From: Eublepharis macularius
Taxonomy: Eukaryota > Chordata > Lepidosauria > Squamata > Eublepharidae
Length of the DNA stretch: 64,000 nt
Assembly (NCBI RefSeq): GCF_028583425.1
Contig: NC_072801.1
Location: forward strand, 66,417,766-66,481,765
Direction of reading: 5' to 3'
Both the position numbers and the translations under genes were made by a program. Each line of letters begins with the position of its first letter. The stretch's first letter is position 1. Below the pieces are notes generated by a model. That model had not been told where the DNA came from. It did no database searches and was given only the letters and a program-made list of their open reading frames with translations. This document shows positions 11,580-23,100 of the stretch, in pieces.

Positions 11580-12173
11580 AACAAGGCCTCTTGACCAAAG
11601 TTTTAAGCAGCCATTCTAGCTCAGAAGGGCTAAATATAAAAGAAAGTTAAGCATTTTTCTCTACACTTGCCATCCATAGACTGACATTTTGTTGAGAATC
11701 CTATCTTCTCTCCCTAACCCGCACCTGGGAAGGATGGCTACCGGATATACTCTGACTGAACCTCCTACTCCTGGAATGGAAGGTGGAAAGACCCCCTCGT
11801 TACCCAATATAGGGGGTATCCAGCCAACCCCCACCTCAGGTGCATTGTGAAGCGAGCTAGGTGCATGGCCTAGGATCTCCATCGGGAGAGGCTTCACTCC
11901 TGTGACTTCAGTGCCAACACCTCGGCAGTGGGGACCTCAAACACAAGAGAGCAGAGAGAGGTGCTTAGGGACTATGTTTACGTGCCCGTCTGGAGTGTTC
12001 AGCCAGGAGGCACAACTATCCCCCATCATGGAGGCTCCAGTGATGGGTGCCAGTGGAGATCCGCTGTGGGAGGCCTCGAAGCATCCACGGCAGCCCGCCA
12101 TGCTGCCAGGATCAGAGCAATTCCCCAGTACGTGTAGGATGAAGCAGCGGGATGTTTAGTAGAGGCACCTCTG
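11580..12173. other. Leader upstream of gypsy gag
   Basis: No gene was recognised. It probably belongs to the untranslated leader of the gypsy-like element whose gag begins at 12174, but no LTR or primer-binding site could be fixed. Confidence 0.3.
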
Positions 12174-13788
12174 ATGGTCAAAAGTGGGGAGGAAATGCCT
12201 CAGGACTGGGAGATTCCCCACCAAGAATTACAGAGTTGGGATAATGTGGATGTAGGGTCTATCGGATCCGTGGGAAGTGACCCTGCACAGCACACCGGGG
12301 ACCGGTGGGATATTCTGATGAGTAAAGTTCAAGTTATGTACTATGCAATGTTAGTGTTAACCGGCCTTACCAAAGGCTGGGCCAGTGCACCGGCAGCCCA
12401 GCAACCTATTTCACCCTCAGAGGCATTTGTACTCGGCCAGGATAGTCCTGGGGAGGCTGTGGTCATGGGGCAATCGGCCCTGCTGGAGTTACCAGGAGGG
12501 GAGGATCGAGTAAAGGGATCAATGTCAACGTCCTCCACCTCTAGCTACCATGAGCCCTTGGAAGCTCTGGCTGAGGAACTGCTGGAAGGAGGACGGCAGA
12601 CCACCCTGATCATGGGCATGTCGGCTGTGGAGGTGGAACGAGCCCAAAAGATGCAAAAAGACTGGGAGGACGCGCTATGCCGGGATGTGGAGAGGGCAGC
12701 AGCGGAAGACAGGAGAAGGTTGGATAATGCTTGCTATTTAGCCATTGAAGCACAGGTGGAGGCTATGAGGGGGGAACTGGCCCAAACAGCCCACTTGATA
12801 GGACTAATGCTGGTGCCACCGGCAGGACCCTCTGCACCACCTGCACCAACTCCGGTGGGACCTCCGGTAGGACCTCCTGTGCTGGCCACCATCTCTGCAG
12901 TGCCTCCGGCAGGACTCCCCACTCCACCCGCGCCAGCCTCTGCGGTGCCTCCAGCCAGACCTGCCACACTGTCTGCGCTGGCCCTCATGGTGCAACATCC
13001 TCTGGCACAAGTGGGAAATATGAATGGAGGCGCAGGCCCTCTGGTGCCAGTGAATGCAGGGGCCAGAAGGCCTCAAGTGGGGGGAATGGGAGTCGTACCA
13101 GGACTGTGTCTCCCACCAGGACCGCAGGTTCCCCCAGCCGCTGGACCTCTTCTCCATCAGGGGTATGTGCCTGTTCTCACCTTGCCAGAATCCTACGCAC
13201 CAAGAAGACCAGCACCACAAATACCAGTACCCAATCCGCAACAGCACCCTGCTCCCGTCCAAGGAGGAACACCAGTAGGAGCTCGAGACCGTGGGGTATA
13301 TGTACCCATGGGATGGATTAAACTGGAGGCCGCTTTTGATGGCGAACCCAAGAAGTTGGGGTTTTTCATAGTACAAGCGCTGCAGTTCTTCAACAAATGG
13401 AGATATCTGTTTCCCACAGAGCAGAGCCAGGTAATCCACCTGGCATCAAGACTGGAAGGAATAGCAGCAGAATGGTATGTAACCTTGTATGATATGGGGG
13501 CCCCAGAACTATGGGACTTACAAGCCTTTATAGCAGTTCTGAGGGCGCAATATGAAGATCCCCTAGAGAGCAAGAGGGCTCGCATGGAGCTAAGTGCAAT
13601 TCGACAGGGATCCAAACCCATTAGAGAATATGCGGCCAAATTCCGTCAGCTAGCTATCAAGTGCCCCCATTATCATGAAAGAGTAAAAATTGAACTGTTT
13701 CACAATGGATTAAATCCAGAACTCCTGGATCAGGCGCTAATGCAAGATGATCCGCCAACGTTGCTGGGGTGGATCCAGTTGCTATTGG
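12174..13788 (+). CDS. Ty3/gypsy-like Gag, interrupted at its 3' end
   Basis: An open frame from ATG 12174 encodes about 535 residues of Gag before foreign sequence. It has an acidic N-terminus, a proline/alanine-rich middle (about residues 220-370) and a retrotransposon gag (capsid) domain: MGWIKLEAAFDGEPKKLG, ALQFFNKWRYLFPTEQSQ, LASRLEGIAAEWYVTLYD and IREYAAKFRQLA. Gag forms the particle shell. The frame runs on after 13789 into a second gag segment and CR1 DNA (to a stop near 14000), which is not part of the original protein. No protease or polymerase follows, so the copy is defective. Confidence 0.75.
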
Positions 13789-13880
13789 ACAATGTTTTAG
13801 GTGAGGCTGTGTGGGTGGTACGCCTCACAAACCTACAAGCTCTGATGCTGTTGTTCTTACCAATTGACAAGTTGCTGGAA
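13789..13880 (+). pseudogene. Short gag segment of a second gypsy family
   Basis: Encodes DNVLGEAVWVVRLTNLQALM, matching NNVFSEAVWMLRLTNLQALI at 43265-43325. It repeats a part of Gag already encoded just upstream by another family, so two gag lineages are joined here. It abuts the CR1 3' end exactly as at the second locus. Confidence 0.6.
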
Positions 13881-15545
13881 CATAAGAACATAAAAGAAGA
13901 TATGTTGGATCAGGCCAATAGCCCATCCAGTCCAACCCTCTGTGTCACACAGTGGCCAAAAACCAGGTCATCAGGAAGTCAGTCAATGGGAAAGGGACAC
14001 TAGAAGCCCTCCCACTGATTTCCGCCCCAAATACCAAGAATACAGAGCATCACTGCCCTAGACAGAGAGTTCCATCTATACCTTGTGGCTAATAGCCACT
14101 GGTGGACCTCTGCTCCATATATTTATCTATTCCCTTCTTGAAGCAGCTTATGCTTGAAGCTGCCACCACCTCCTGTGACAGTGAATTCCATGTGTTAATC
14201 ACACTTTGGCTGAAGAAGTATTTCTTTTTATCAGTTCTAACCCAACTGCTAAGCAAGTACAATGAGTGCCCACAAGTTCTTGTATTGTGGGAAAGGAAGA
14301 AAAATACTTTTTTCTTTATCCCTATCCCTATCACGTGCATAATCTTGTCAACCTCTATCATATCACCCCTCAGTCATTGTTTCTCCAAGCTAAAGAGGCC
14401 CAAGCCCTTTAACCTTTCTTCATAGGGGAAGTGTTCCATCCCTTTCTACTTGCCCTTTTCTGCACTTTTTCCACTGCTATAATATCTTTCTTGAGGTGTG
14501 GTGACCAGAATTGTACATAGTATTCCATATAAGGCGCTATCATTGATTTATACAGGGGCATTATGATACTAGCTGATTTGTTTTCAATTCTCTTCTTAAT
14601 AATCCCCAGCATAGCACTGGCCTTTTTTATTGTGGTTGCACACTGTATCGAAATTTTCAGTGAGTTATCCACCACGACGCCAAGATCTCTCCCTTGGACA
14701 GTTTCTGCCAGTTTAGACCCCAGCATTTTTTAAAATATATTTGGGATTTTTGGCCCCAATGTGCATTGCTTTGCACATGGCCACGTTGAACCTCATTTGC
14801 CATGTTGACACCCACTCACCCAGCCTCAACAGATCCCTTTGGAGAGCCTCACAATCCTCCTTGGTTCTCATCACCCTGAGGAATTTAGTGTCATTTGCAA
14901 ACATAGCTTACTCCCAACTCCAAATCATTAATGAACATGTTAAAAAGCACCGGACCCAATACTGAGCCTTGTGGTACCCCACTGCTTACCACCCTCCACT
15001 ATTAATATTCCCCACTTCTACTCACTCTCTGTTTTCTATTCATTAGCCAGTTTTTGGTCCAGAAGAGGACTTGTCCTTTTACCCCATGACTATTGAGCTT
15101 ACTTAGCAGCCTTTGATGAGGAACTTTATCAAAAGCTTTCTGGAAGTCCAGGTAGACCTCATCTATTGGTTCCCCCTTGTCCACATTTTTTTCACTTCCT
15201 CAAAGAACTCTAACAGGTTCGTGAGACAAGATATTCCCTTACAGAATTCATGCTAAGTCTTCCTCAATAGCTTTTGTTCATCAACATGCCTACTAATTCT
15301 TTCTTTTATAACGGTTTCCACCAACTTACCCGGTATTGACGTTAGACTGACTGGCCTGTAATTTCCCAGATCTCCTCTGGAACCCTTTTTAACGATGGGG
15401 GTGACATTAGCTACCTTCCAGTCCTCAGGAATGGAGGCAGGTGTTAATGAAAGGTTACATATGTTTGTCAGGAGATCCACAAGTTCACATTTGAGTTCTT
15501 TCAAAACTCTTGGATGTATGCCATCCGTGCCTGGTGAAAGTTGAA
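13881..15545 (-). mobile_element. 5'-truncated CR1 LINE
   Basis: Minus-strand fragments in several frames match the CR1 reverse transcriptase C-terminal half in order: DGIHPRVLKELKCELVDLL, ASIPEDWKVANVTPIVKKG, YLDFQKAFDKVPHQRLL, LGEWVSTWQMRFN and GRDLGVVVDNSLKIS. The 3' end at 13881 is the AACATAAGAACATAA motif in plus orientation. Many frameshifts; not functional. It lies inside gypsy gag DNA. Confidence 0.85.
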
Positions 15546-15720
15546 GACAAGCTGCCTTCCACCTTGGACTTCCCCAGGAAGGATGGCAAACTGGTGCCCA
15601 TGGAAGCAGCCTGCTCCACTTGACCCTAGAGGAGAAGAGTTGGTGCCACACAATCAACCTCTGCTGGTACTGTAGGGAGCAAGTCACTATGCTGACGGAT
15701 GCCATGTGAAAAGTGGAACC
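15546..15720 (+). pseudogene. Gypsy gag zinc-knuckle remnant beyond CR1
   Basis: The plus strand reads LEEKSWCHTINLCWYCREQ and, after a one-base shift, HYADGCHVK, together a CCHC zinc knuckle of the kind that ends gypsy Gag. This shows that CR1 inserted within a gag gene. Downstream to about 16140 nothing else was recognised. Confidence 0.5.
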
Positions 15721-16144
15721 TCAGTCAAAGAACTGGTTTCAATCCCCCTGAGGCAACTTGTTGACTCCATAGAAGCCTTACATGCCTTTCCTCATGCTCT
15801 ATACGTTGCTTATTCTTCATGCCTTTGGGAAGAAGGAAGAGCATTGAACCAGGAGGAAAAGGAAGAAGATTAGAACAGCCATGAAGATGGGAATAAAGAA
15901 CTTGGGCAATAAACATAGGATGAAGAGTAAATAAAGGGGTACCAAAGTCATTAAAAAAAATTAAAAATGACTTGTCTGTTGATAGTGGAGGAATTGGATT
16001 TGAATGATGGAAGCTTTAATTGAGGTTAACAACGGATAGTTATAAAAATATATAAGGATATGATATGTATACATAGCAAATTGGAAACTCTTGTTGACTC
16101 TATGTGATGGGAGAAGAAAAACAAAATAATAAATAGGTTGTATT

Positions 16145-16598
16145 AGAATGTGGAGATAGGATTTTAAAGAGATGATGTGGAGGACACCCGGGCCCACCAG
16201 GACATTATGTCCTTTCGACGGGCCTGTAAGACGGAGTTGTTCCACCAGGCGTATGGTTGAGGCCAGTCTTTGACTTTGACTTTCTGATTGCTTAGGTGCC
16301 TCCCTACCGGTCTCCCACCAGGGGAGCGACAAATCATCTGCACCCCCCCCCATAAGTGCTGTCATCAGAATATGATCCAACTGTGGACCTCACCTACTTC
16401 TCTTGGGGTATTTTGCTCAGATTGGGGAAATTGGAGGGGGCCGCCATCTGTTTTAGGTATTTATGAATTTGTATTTCACATTTTAAATCTTATTAATATA
16501 TGTTTATATATTTTAAATGCTTATTGAGCATTTTATTTTAACCCTCCCTGAGCCTGTTCATAGGAAGGGTGGGATAAAAATCAAATAAATAAATAAAA
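16145..16598 (+). mobile_element. L2-like LINE 3' end
   Basis: The 3' part CCTCCCTGAGCCTGTTCATA and GGGTGGGATAAAAATC followed by AAATAAATAAATAAA is the typical L2 tail of reptiles. Strongly 5'-truncated; no frame survives. Confidence 0.65.
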
Positions 16599-16599
16599 T

Positions 16600-18640
16600 T
16601 GTTTCCACTTTCATACAATGATACGTTGTAGTGTACTCTCACGGATTTATAGTTCTTGTTAGTAGTGATTGTGTAATTGTACTGTGTGAGATATTTTCTA
16701 ATCGATTTTCTATTTTTGGAATATTAGTGGTTGAGTGTATTTTTTACTCCTCATGTTGCACACTCTTTTTGGTAGCTGGTTTGCAGGGTATCCTTTGGCT
16801 TTAGTTGTAGCATAATATCATTTTCTGGCACTAGGATTGGCCATGCACACTCTTTGTGCATGTGCGTCTCACCTGCCCTCTCCATTTCCTGGTGCCTTTC
16901 TGACCAGCATCACTTCCATCTGGTCTGGGTTCAATTTCAGTTTGCTCTCTTTCAGCCAATTGATCACAGCTGTCAGGTAGGTAATAGCCTAGATTATGCA
17001 AAAGAGTAGTCTAAATGGGAATAAGACTTCCCAACATGTCAGTAGAAAGTATATTCTTTCTCAAATGAGCAAAAATGAACAAAACCTCTTTCTTTCTTTC
17101 ATTGGGTATTGGTGCAACTCATTTGACAAGAAGCAGAACTATTTATTTCGTACTCAAATTAATATCAACTATAAGTTGCGCTAGAAAGTGATCATTGGCA
17201 AGAAGGGGGAGCCCCTACCAGTTGCATAAAAGCCCATTGCAGTTAAACCACTCCATCAAGTATTTTATGTGACTAGGAACATCAAACAAAAACAAGTGCT
17301 GACTTTAAAAAAAATCCCCTGCTATCATAAAGATTATCTATAGTTGCTAAAGCCATTCTTAATTTTCTTATTATCTCAAAGGAAGGCTGTCAGAAATGTC
17401 TGTGTTCGACTGCAGTACAAGACATCACTGCTGGAACCGGGCTGGCACATGGCCAATAGCAAGTCTGGAGAGAAAAGCTTCTAAGCCATTCCAGCTTCCT
17501 CACTTAGGCAGATGACCTGTGCTGCTTACCTCCGAAACACATGATTTTTGGATCAGCATGGGAGGAGCTCCTCTTTGTTTGCAGCCCAGCAGGAATTCTC
17601 TCTCAAACGGCCTATAAGTGTCTACACTCTGAGCATGTCAAGAGTGAACTCAGACGCAGACTCAAACAACTTTCATTCTGGGAACTTCGTTGCTACATGT
17701 ATACTAGGGCCCCAGATTTGAGATGGCACTTGAAGAATTCAAGAGGGATAGTTCCCAGAAAGAACTAGTGAGAATTAGGCATCAAATCAAGGCTTTATTG
17801 CAAGGACATAGACAAATAAGTGAATGGCATTGGTTATAAACACCCCAAAAAATGATTATGAAAATGTAAAAGAACAGTGGAAAATTAACAGAAACCACCT
17901 CCATTTTCACACAGGAAAGATAGACATGCCTAACCACAAAACATTGTACAGTTTTCTAAAGTGTAGTAACAATTTTTACTCCTAATAACCTAAAATGGTA
18001 AAGGGCACCTAGCATAAGTCATACAAGCCTGTCCTGATGGGTAAGTGTCTTTCAGTGGTAAAGAGAGCATGATCAAAGAGTGCACACCTCAGAGCACAAG
18101 GGAATTGGATTGGAATCAAGAAGAATCAAAGATTAGTCCAGCTCGGACCCACCAGAAGGATCCAAAGAGGAATCTAACATTTGAGGGTTCTGAGGGCTAC
18201 TCTTGTACCCCAAAAGGGTAAAAAATTGTAATGGGGGAGGCACAAATTACGTGCCTTTGGAGAGAAATCAGAAAGCTGGAAAGAAGTTGGAAGAGCCTGA
18301 TCAATGATAACGTGGCAAGAAATACAGAGAATAAAAGGAAGATTTGATTAACGTTAATGTCGGGGCGAACACTTCATGACAGCAATGTAGACAAAAATCA
18401 GCAACTCACAGATTTGTGGGGCTAACTTACTTGGGTTGGAATTGGATTCAGGGAGAAAGACATCCTAAATTGTACTGACCATTTTTGTCTATTTGTGTAT
18501 GAGAAAACTCATGAGTGCAGGAAAAGAAATAATGGAATGCTTTTATTGAGCCAAGGATATGTTTATCTGTAAGTGTAGAAGGTGATACTGATCTGTTTGT
18601 GTACCTGAGACTGGTGTAGAATCAAAACATATAAAGCACA
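16600..18640. other. Intergenic DNA without recognised gene
   Basis: About 2 kb between repeats. A stretch at 17390-17800 begins TGTCAG and contains a reversed AATAAA (GCTTTATTGC near 17788), which could be an old LTR in minus orientation, but no boundaries could be set. No receptor exon was seen. Confidence 0.3.
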
Positions 18641-18649
18641 GCCTATCAC

Positions 18650-19047
18650 TATGAATGGGTGTCTGGGATGGCGAAGTGGAGGTAACATGCTCGAGCGTCT
18701 CCAGGACTGGAGTTTTATGACACCGTTAGATCTGCTCTTCCCAAAAGTTCTTCTTTTCAGAGAAAATGGCACTCCCACCTGGGTGCCGCCATCTGCCCTC
18801 CTACACGGAGGGAGAGAGAAGCCAGCTTTCCCAGGCATCTGGGTGCTTTGTGGGGGCGTAGCCTGGCTAATATATGCCAGCCTCGCTCCCACCCTCCATG
18901 CAGTTTCCTTTGCAAGCTCGACCCTCCCTCCGCATCCTATTTTGTGGCAGTACAGGAATAGCCAGGTAGGAATTTTTTCACCCCTCGCCTGATTGACCAT
19001 TGGTAAAGGGTGTTTTTTGCCTACCTTGTACTGCCGGTTAGGTAACA
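18650..19047 (+). mobile_element. Ngaro-like remnant (terminal region)
   Basis: The stretch AGGTAGGAATTTTTTC followed by GTTTTTTGCCTACCTTGTAC matches the minus strand of the large Ngaro element near 21480-21560, with related but diverged surrounding sequence. It looks like a relic of a related element, just downstream of the gene A stop codon. No coding sequence. Confidence 0.5.
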
Positions 19048-19247
19048 GAAAAAATGACAGAGATTGGTTTTGGGGGAGAGGGGTCAGAATGCCTAAGAAT
19101 CCTGGAATTGTGCAAACATTTCAGAAAATCATTATACCTATCAGGGTTTTTCATGTATACTTTTATCTCAGGAAGGCATATGACTAGTCTCCATTTATGG
19201 TCTACTGCTACTACAAAAAATGTCCCCAGAGGAAAAGAGATGAAGAT

Positions 19248-20158
19248 CTAAGTAAGATCATTCTTTTTCCGAATGAGTTGCTCCCTGGTGTTCAGCTGAG
19301 GCCTCATTATCATAATGTAGCATTTGGGGAAGAAGATGCAGCCCAACAAGCCAGCATTAGAGACCAAGATGGAGAGGATCTCAACGGCCACCATGTATTT
19401 CCCTTTGGTGCTCAGATATGTTGGGACAAAGGACACCCAAACAGTGCAGAAGAGCAGCATGCTGAAGGTGATCAGCTTGGCTTCATTGAAACTGTCAGGC
19501 AATTTTCGGGCAAAGAAAGCCACAGTGAAGCTGATGATGGCCAGGAAGCCCATGTAGCCCAGGACAAGATAGAACATGACCTCTGAGCCTTCGTTGCACA
19601 GCACTGTGATCTGACTGAGCTGGGAGTGCATGTCAAGATCTGGGAAGGGGGGAGAGGTGACTATCCAGATGGTGCAGATGCCAATTTGTATGAGAGAAGA
19701 GAGAATTATTACAGATGTTGCCAGTCTCTTCCCTGCCCATTTCATGATGCTCTTTCCTGGCTTAGTGGCCAAGAAGACCAGAACCACAGTGATAGTTTTG
19801 GCCAACACACATGAAACAGAGATGGAGAAGGTGATCCCAAACACCTTTTGCTGCAGAAGACAGGTCAGCTCCCCAGGTTGACCAAGGAACAGAAAAGTGC
19901 AAAGGAATCCGAACAGGAGAGAGGCCAGGAGGGTGCAGGTGATGCTCCTGTTGTTGGCTTTGACAATGGGAGTGTCCCAGTGCAGAACAAAGAGCCCAAT
20001 CACTATGATGGTGGTTAAGGAATATAAAAGGGCCAAGGAACCCAAGGCTGCTCCCAAAGGTTCTCCAAAGGATAAGAAAGCCAGGCTTCGGGGAATGCAT
20101 CTGTCATGCTTTGCGTTCGGATACTGATCCTCTGGGCATTTCTGGCATTGGTCAGCAT
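19248..20158 (-). CDS. V2R gene A exon 6 (seven-transmembrane domain)
   Basis: A 911-bp terminal exon that starts after TTTCAG and runs to a stop at 19248-19250. It opens with [15 protein letters not shown], the last part of the cysteine-rich linker, then shows seven hydrophobic segments: [96 protein letters not shown] and [16 protein letters not shown]. The class C motifs [10 protein letters not shown] and FFPKCY are present. It is intact and nearly identical to the unit B copy at 49382-50292. Confidence 0.95.
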
Positions 20159-23100
20159 CTGAAATTAACAAGAAAGGCCTCAATGACAATAATATTTTGC
20201 AAACACAATATTTATTGCTTTTATGTGACTATAGAATTTGACTTTGTGTGTAGAAATCAGACATTAATATGATACAGGAATACCCATTGCTAGTTTCCCT
20301 CGTTCTTGAGTTACATACTCAACAGTTTGTGTATGAAAATATAATACAGACTGAAAGAAGAGGAAGAAAAGAGTACATTTGGAGAAAAAACCCTGTTTCA
20401 GTTCAGATATACCCCACGTGCCTCCTATTTTCTTCTCCAGTTCAAGAAATGAGATTTTCACTAACCCTTTTTTACAATTGTTGCCAACATAAGGAATTAT
20501 TTTTAGAACTGACAACAATGTTAAACTTTGTCTTTTTTCTCAAATATTCATTCATTCTTTCCTTACCAACTTCCACTGAAATCCTCCCTTCTGGGCACCG
20601 AGAACAACGATAGCAACAGACTTCTTTCCCCTCCATCACAATTTTGCTGGATCCAGGTTGGCAGCTCTTGACACATGTTGAAGATGGCACCACCTAACAG
20701 CAGCCACAAAGAGGGTTTTTTAAAAGGGACCTGTATGGTTACCAAATCCAGACTGGGTAATTCATGGTGGTTTTTGACTAATACTTGGGGAGGCAGTTCA
20801 ATTGGTATGTAATTATATATTTATGCTGTCACACAAAATGGCTGCTCCATGCCTAATTTCACCCTGGGATTCCCGCTGCGGCAAGCTCTGGAGTATCTGG
20901 CTACCTCATCTGGGCTTCGCTACACAGCAGTGCCCTCTGGTGGCTTAACAGGGTAGGAAGTGAGTTGTCTTGAATACGCTTAGACTTTTACACATGAGAA
21001 TTTCTGCTACAGAAACACGCTTAAATATTAAAGACCCATTGCCACCCTAGTTGGAATAAAGAGGCAGACACCAAGTTGGATCTAAGGGCCACTTTATTAA
21101 CTATATACATTAACATTAATACACACAGCGGCAAGGGCCTAAAGCGGTACAGGTCAGGCCACGGGATCCCCATGGACCACCGCCCTGACCTGTCTGGGCG
21201 AGCCCCGAAGCCCCGGCCGGCCAGGCAACGTGGTCACCCCCTTCTCAAGCTCCTAACACCTCAGCCGTATAGCAGTGAGGTAAGGACTCGCAAGCTGGGG
21301 TTTCCAAAGGCAGCCTGCCCCTGCAACTGGCAGCCGTCAAAGCAGTACCAGCCCTTCAGGCAGGCCCCTCTTCCCACTAAAGGGGAAGCGCCAAGGGTGC
21401 TCACCGTCCCGCACCCTAACTACCCCAAAACCTGCCAGGACAACTTAACTGGCACCACCCAGCAGTCAAATTCCTCAATCCCTACGTACTGGTGCAAGGT
21501 AGGCGAAAAAACCCCTCTCCACTTTGCCAATTCCGGAGGGGAGGAAAAAATTCCTACCTGACTCTGACACAGCAGCCGGCTAATCCTGCACCAATACTGG
21601 GAGAGGAGGGTGGGCCAAGCAACTGGCCGCGACTGCGGCTGGGCCGGGCAGAGCACGTCCTTTCCTCTGCTCTGCCCTGCCCAGCAACCCATTCCTGGAA
21701 GGAGGGCAGGGCCGGTGTTGCCTCACTCCTTCCAGGGCAGCAATAACGGCACCCGGCTGAACGGCCTCCAGCCTGCCGGGTAAGTGCCGCATTGCCACCC
21801 TAGTTGGAATAAAGAGGCAGACACCAAGTTGGATCTAAGGGCCACTTTATTAACTATACACATTAACATTAATACACACAGCGGCAAGGGCCTAAAGCGG
21901 TACAGGTCAGGCCACGGGATCCCCATGGACCACCGCCCTGACCTGTCTGGGCGAGCCCCGAAGCCCCGGGTGTGACCCATCCGTTGGATGGCGTGGACCC
22001 GGCCGGCCAGGCAACGTGGTCACCCCCTTCTCAAGCTCCTAACACCTCAGCCGTATAGCAGTGAGGTAAGGACTCGCAAGCTGGGGTTTCCAAAGGCAGC
22101 CTGCCCCTGCAACTGGCAGCCGTCAAAGCAGTACCAGCCCTTCAGGCAGGCCCCTCTTCCCACTAAAGGGGAAGCGCCAAGGGTGCTCACCTTCCCGCAC
22201 CCTAACTACCCCAAAACCTGCTAACGCCGAAGCCAAGCCTCTGCTTAGGCCTTGGCGCCCCACTGATAACCTAGGGCCAACTGTAGCCCTTGCCCCAAGT
22301 CATCCAAAAATATTTGGTTGCCCACTTCAGAGAGGTGCACTCCATCGCCTCTGTAAAGGCCCGGCACCCCGGCCCGTATCCGAGGATGAGGCAAATACAC
22401 TCCTAGCCCTCCTTCCAAAGCCTTTTGCATGGCACGATTGGCCTTCATCCTCACTCTCTCGATGGCTTTTCGGGAACCAGCTTCCCTCCAAACCAAACGA
22501 GGTACCATGGCTGACCATATAATCAGCACTCCTGGCCATCGCTCAGAAATAAGGCGCAAATCAGCTTGCGCCTGAGCAGACAACGCCTTGCCCTGGAGCA
22601 TCCCCAGGTCGTTGCCACCCAAATGAATAACGAGGATATGGGGGGAGTCACGCCCCAATCCAAACAGCAAGGGCAAGAGTCCTGACCACCGGAGGCCACG
22701 GCAACCCTGCCATTCCGGCACAGCCTTCTCGCTCAATCCAAGCTGTGTCCCCACAGCTGTCCTTCTCGCTTGGTGGGCAGCCCAAAAAACATAACTGTGG
22801 CCGCAGATCAGGATATGTTGCCGGGCACCGCGCGCTCCATAACCTAAGAAACAATCAATTAACAACGTTCAACATGTGAAAGAGGACGTACGTAGGAACG
22901 GTAAGCAGCCGATTTCCACCTGCCCACCCGCTGTATTGCCTGCCTCGTGTATCCCATGGATGCAGCGGTGGATGCAGCCCCAATCCTGAACGAGTGTGTA
23001 CCAAAATTCACCCCATTCAACCCCAACTTGCTCAAGGCTCGCTTTGTCACTGCCCAGAACTGAAAACGCATAAGCAGAGCACCGCTCTGGTGAGAGAAGA

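Noticed and set aside
12804..13439. 211-codon minus-strand frame opposite gypsy gag
   Set aside because: Rich in Arg, Trp, His and Cys from the complement of proline/alanine codons; a shadow of gag.
17390..17800. Complete LTR in the intergenic region
   Set aside because: Only a TG start and a reversed AATAAA were seen; no second border or duplication.
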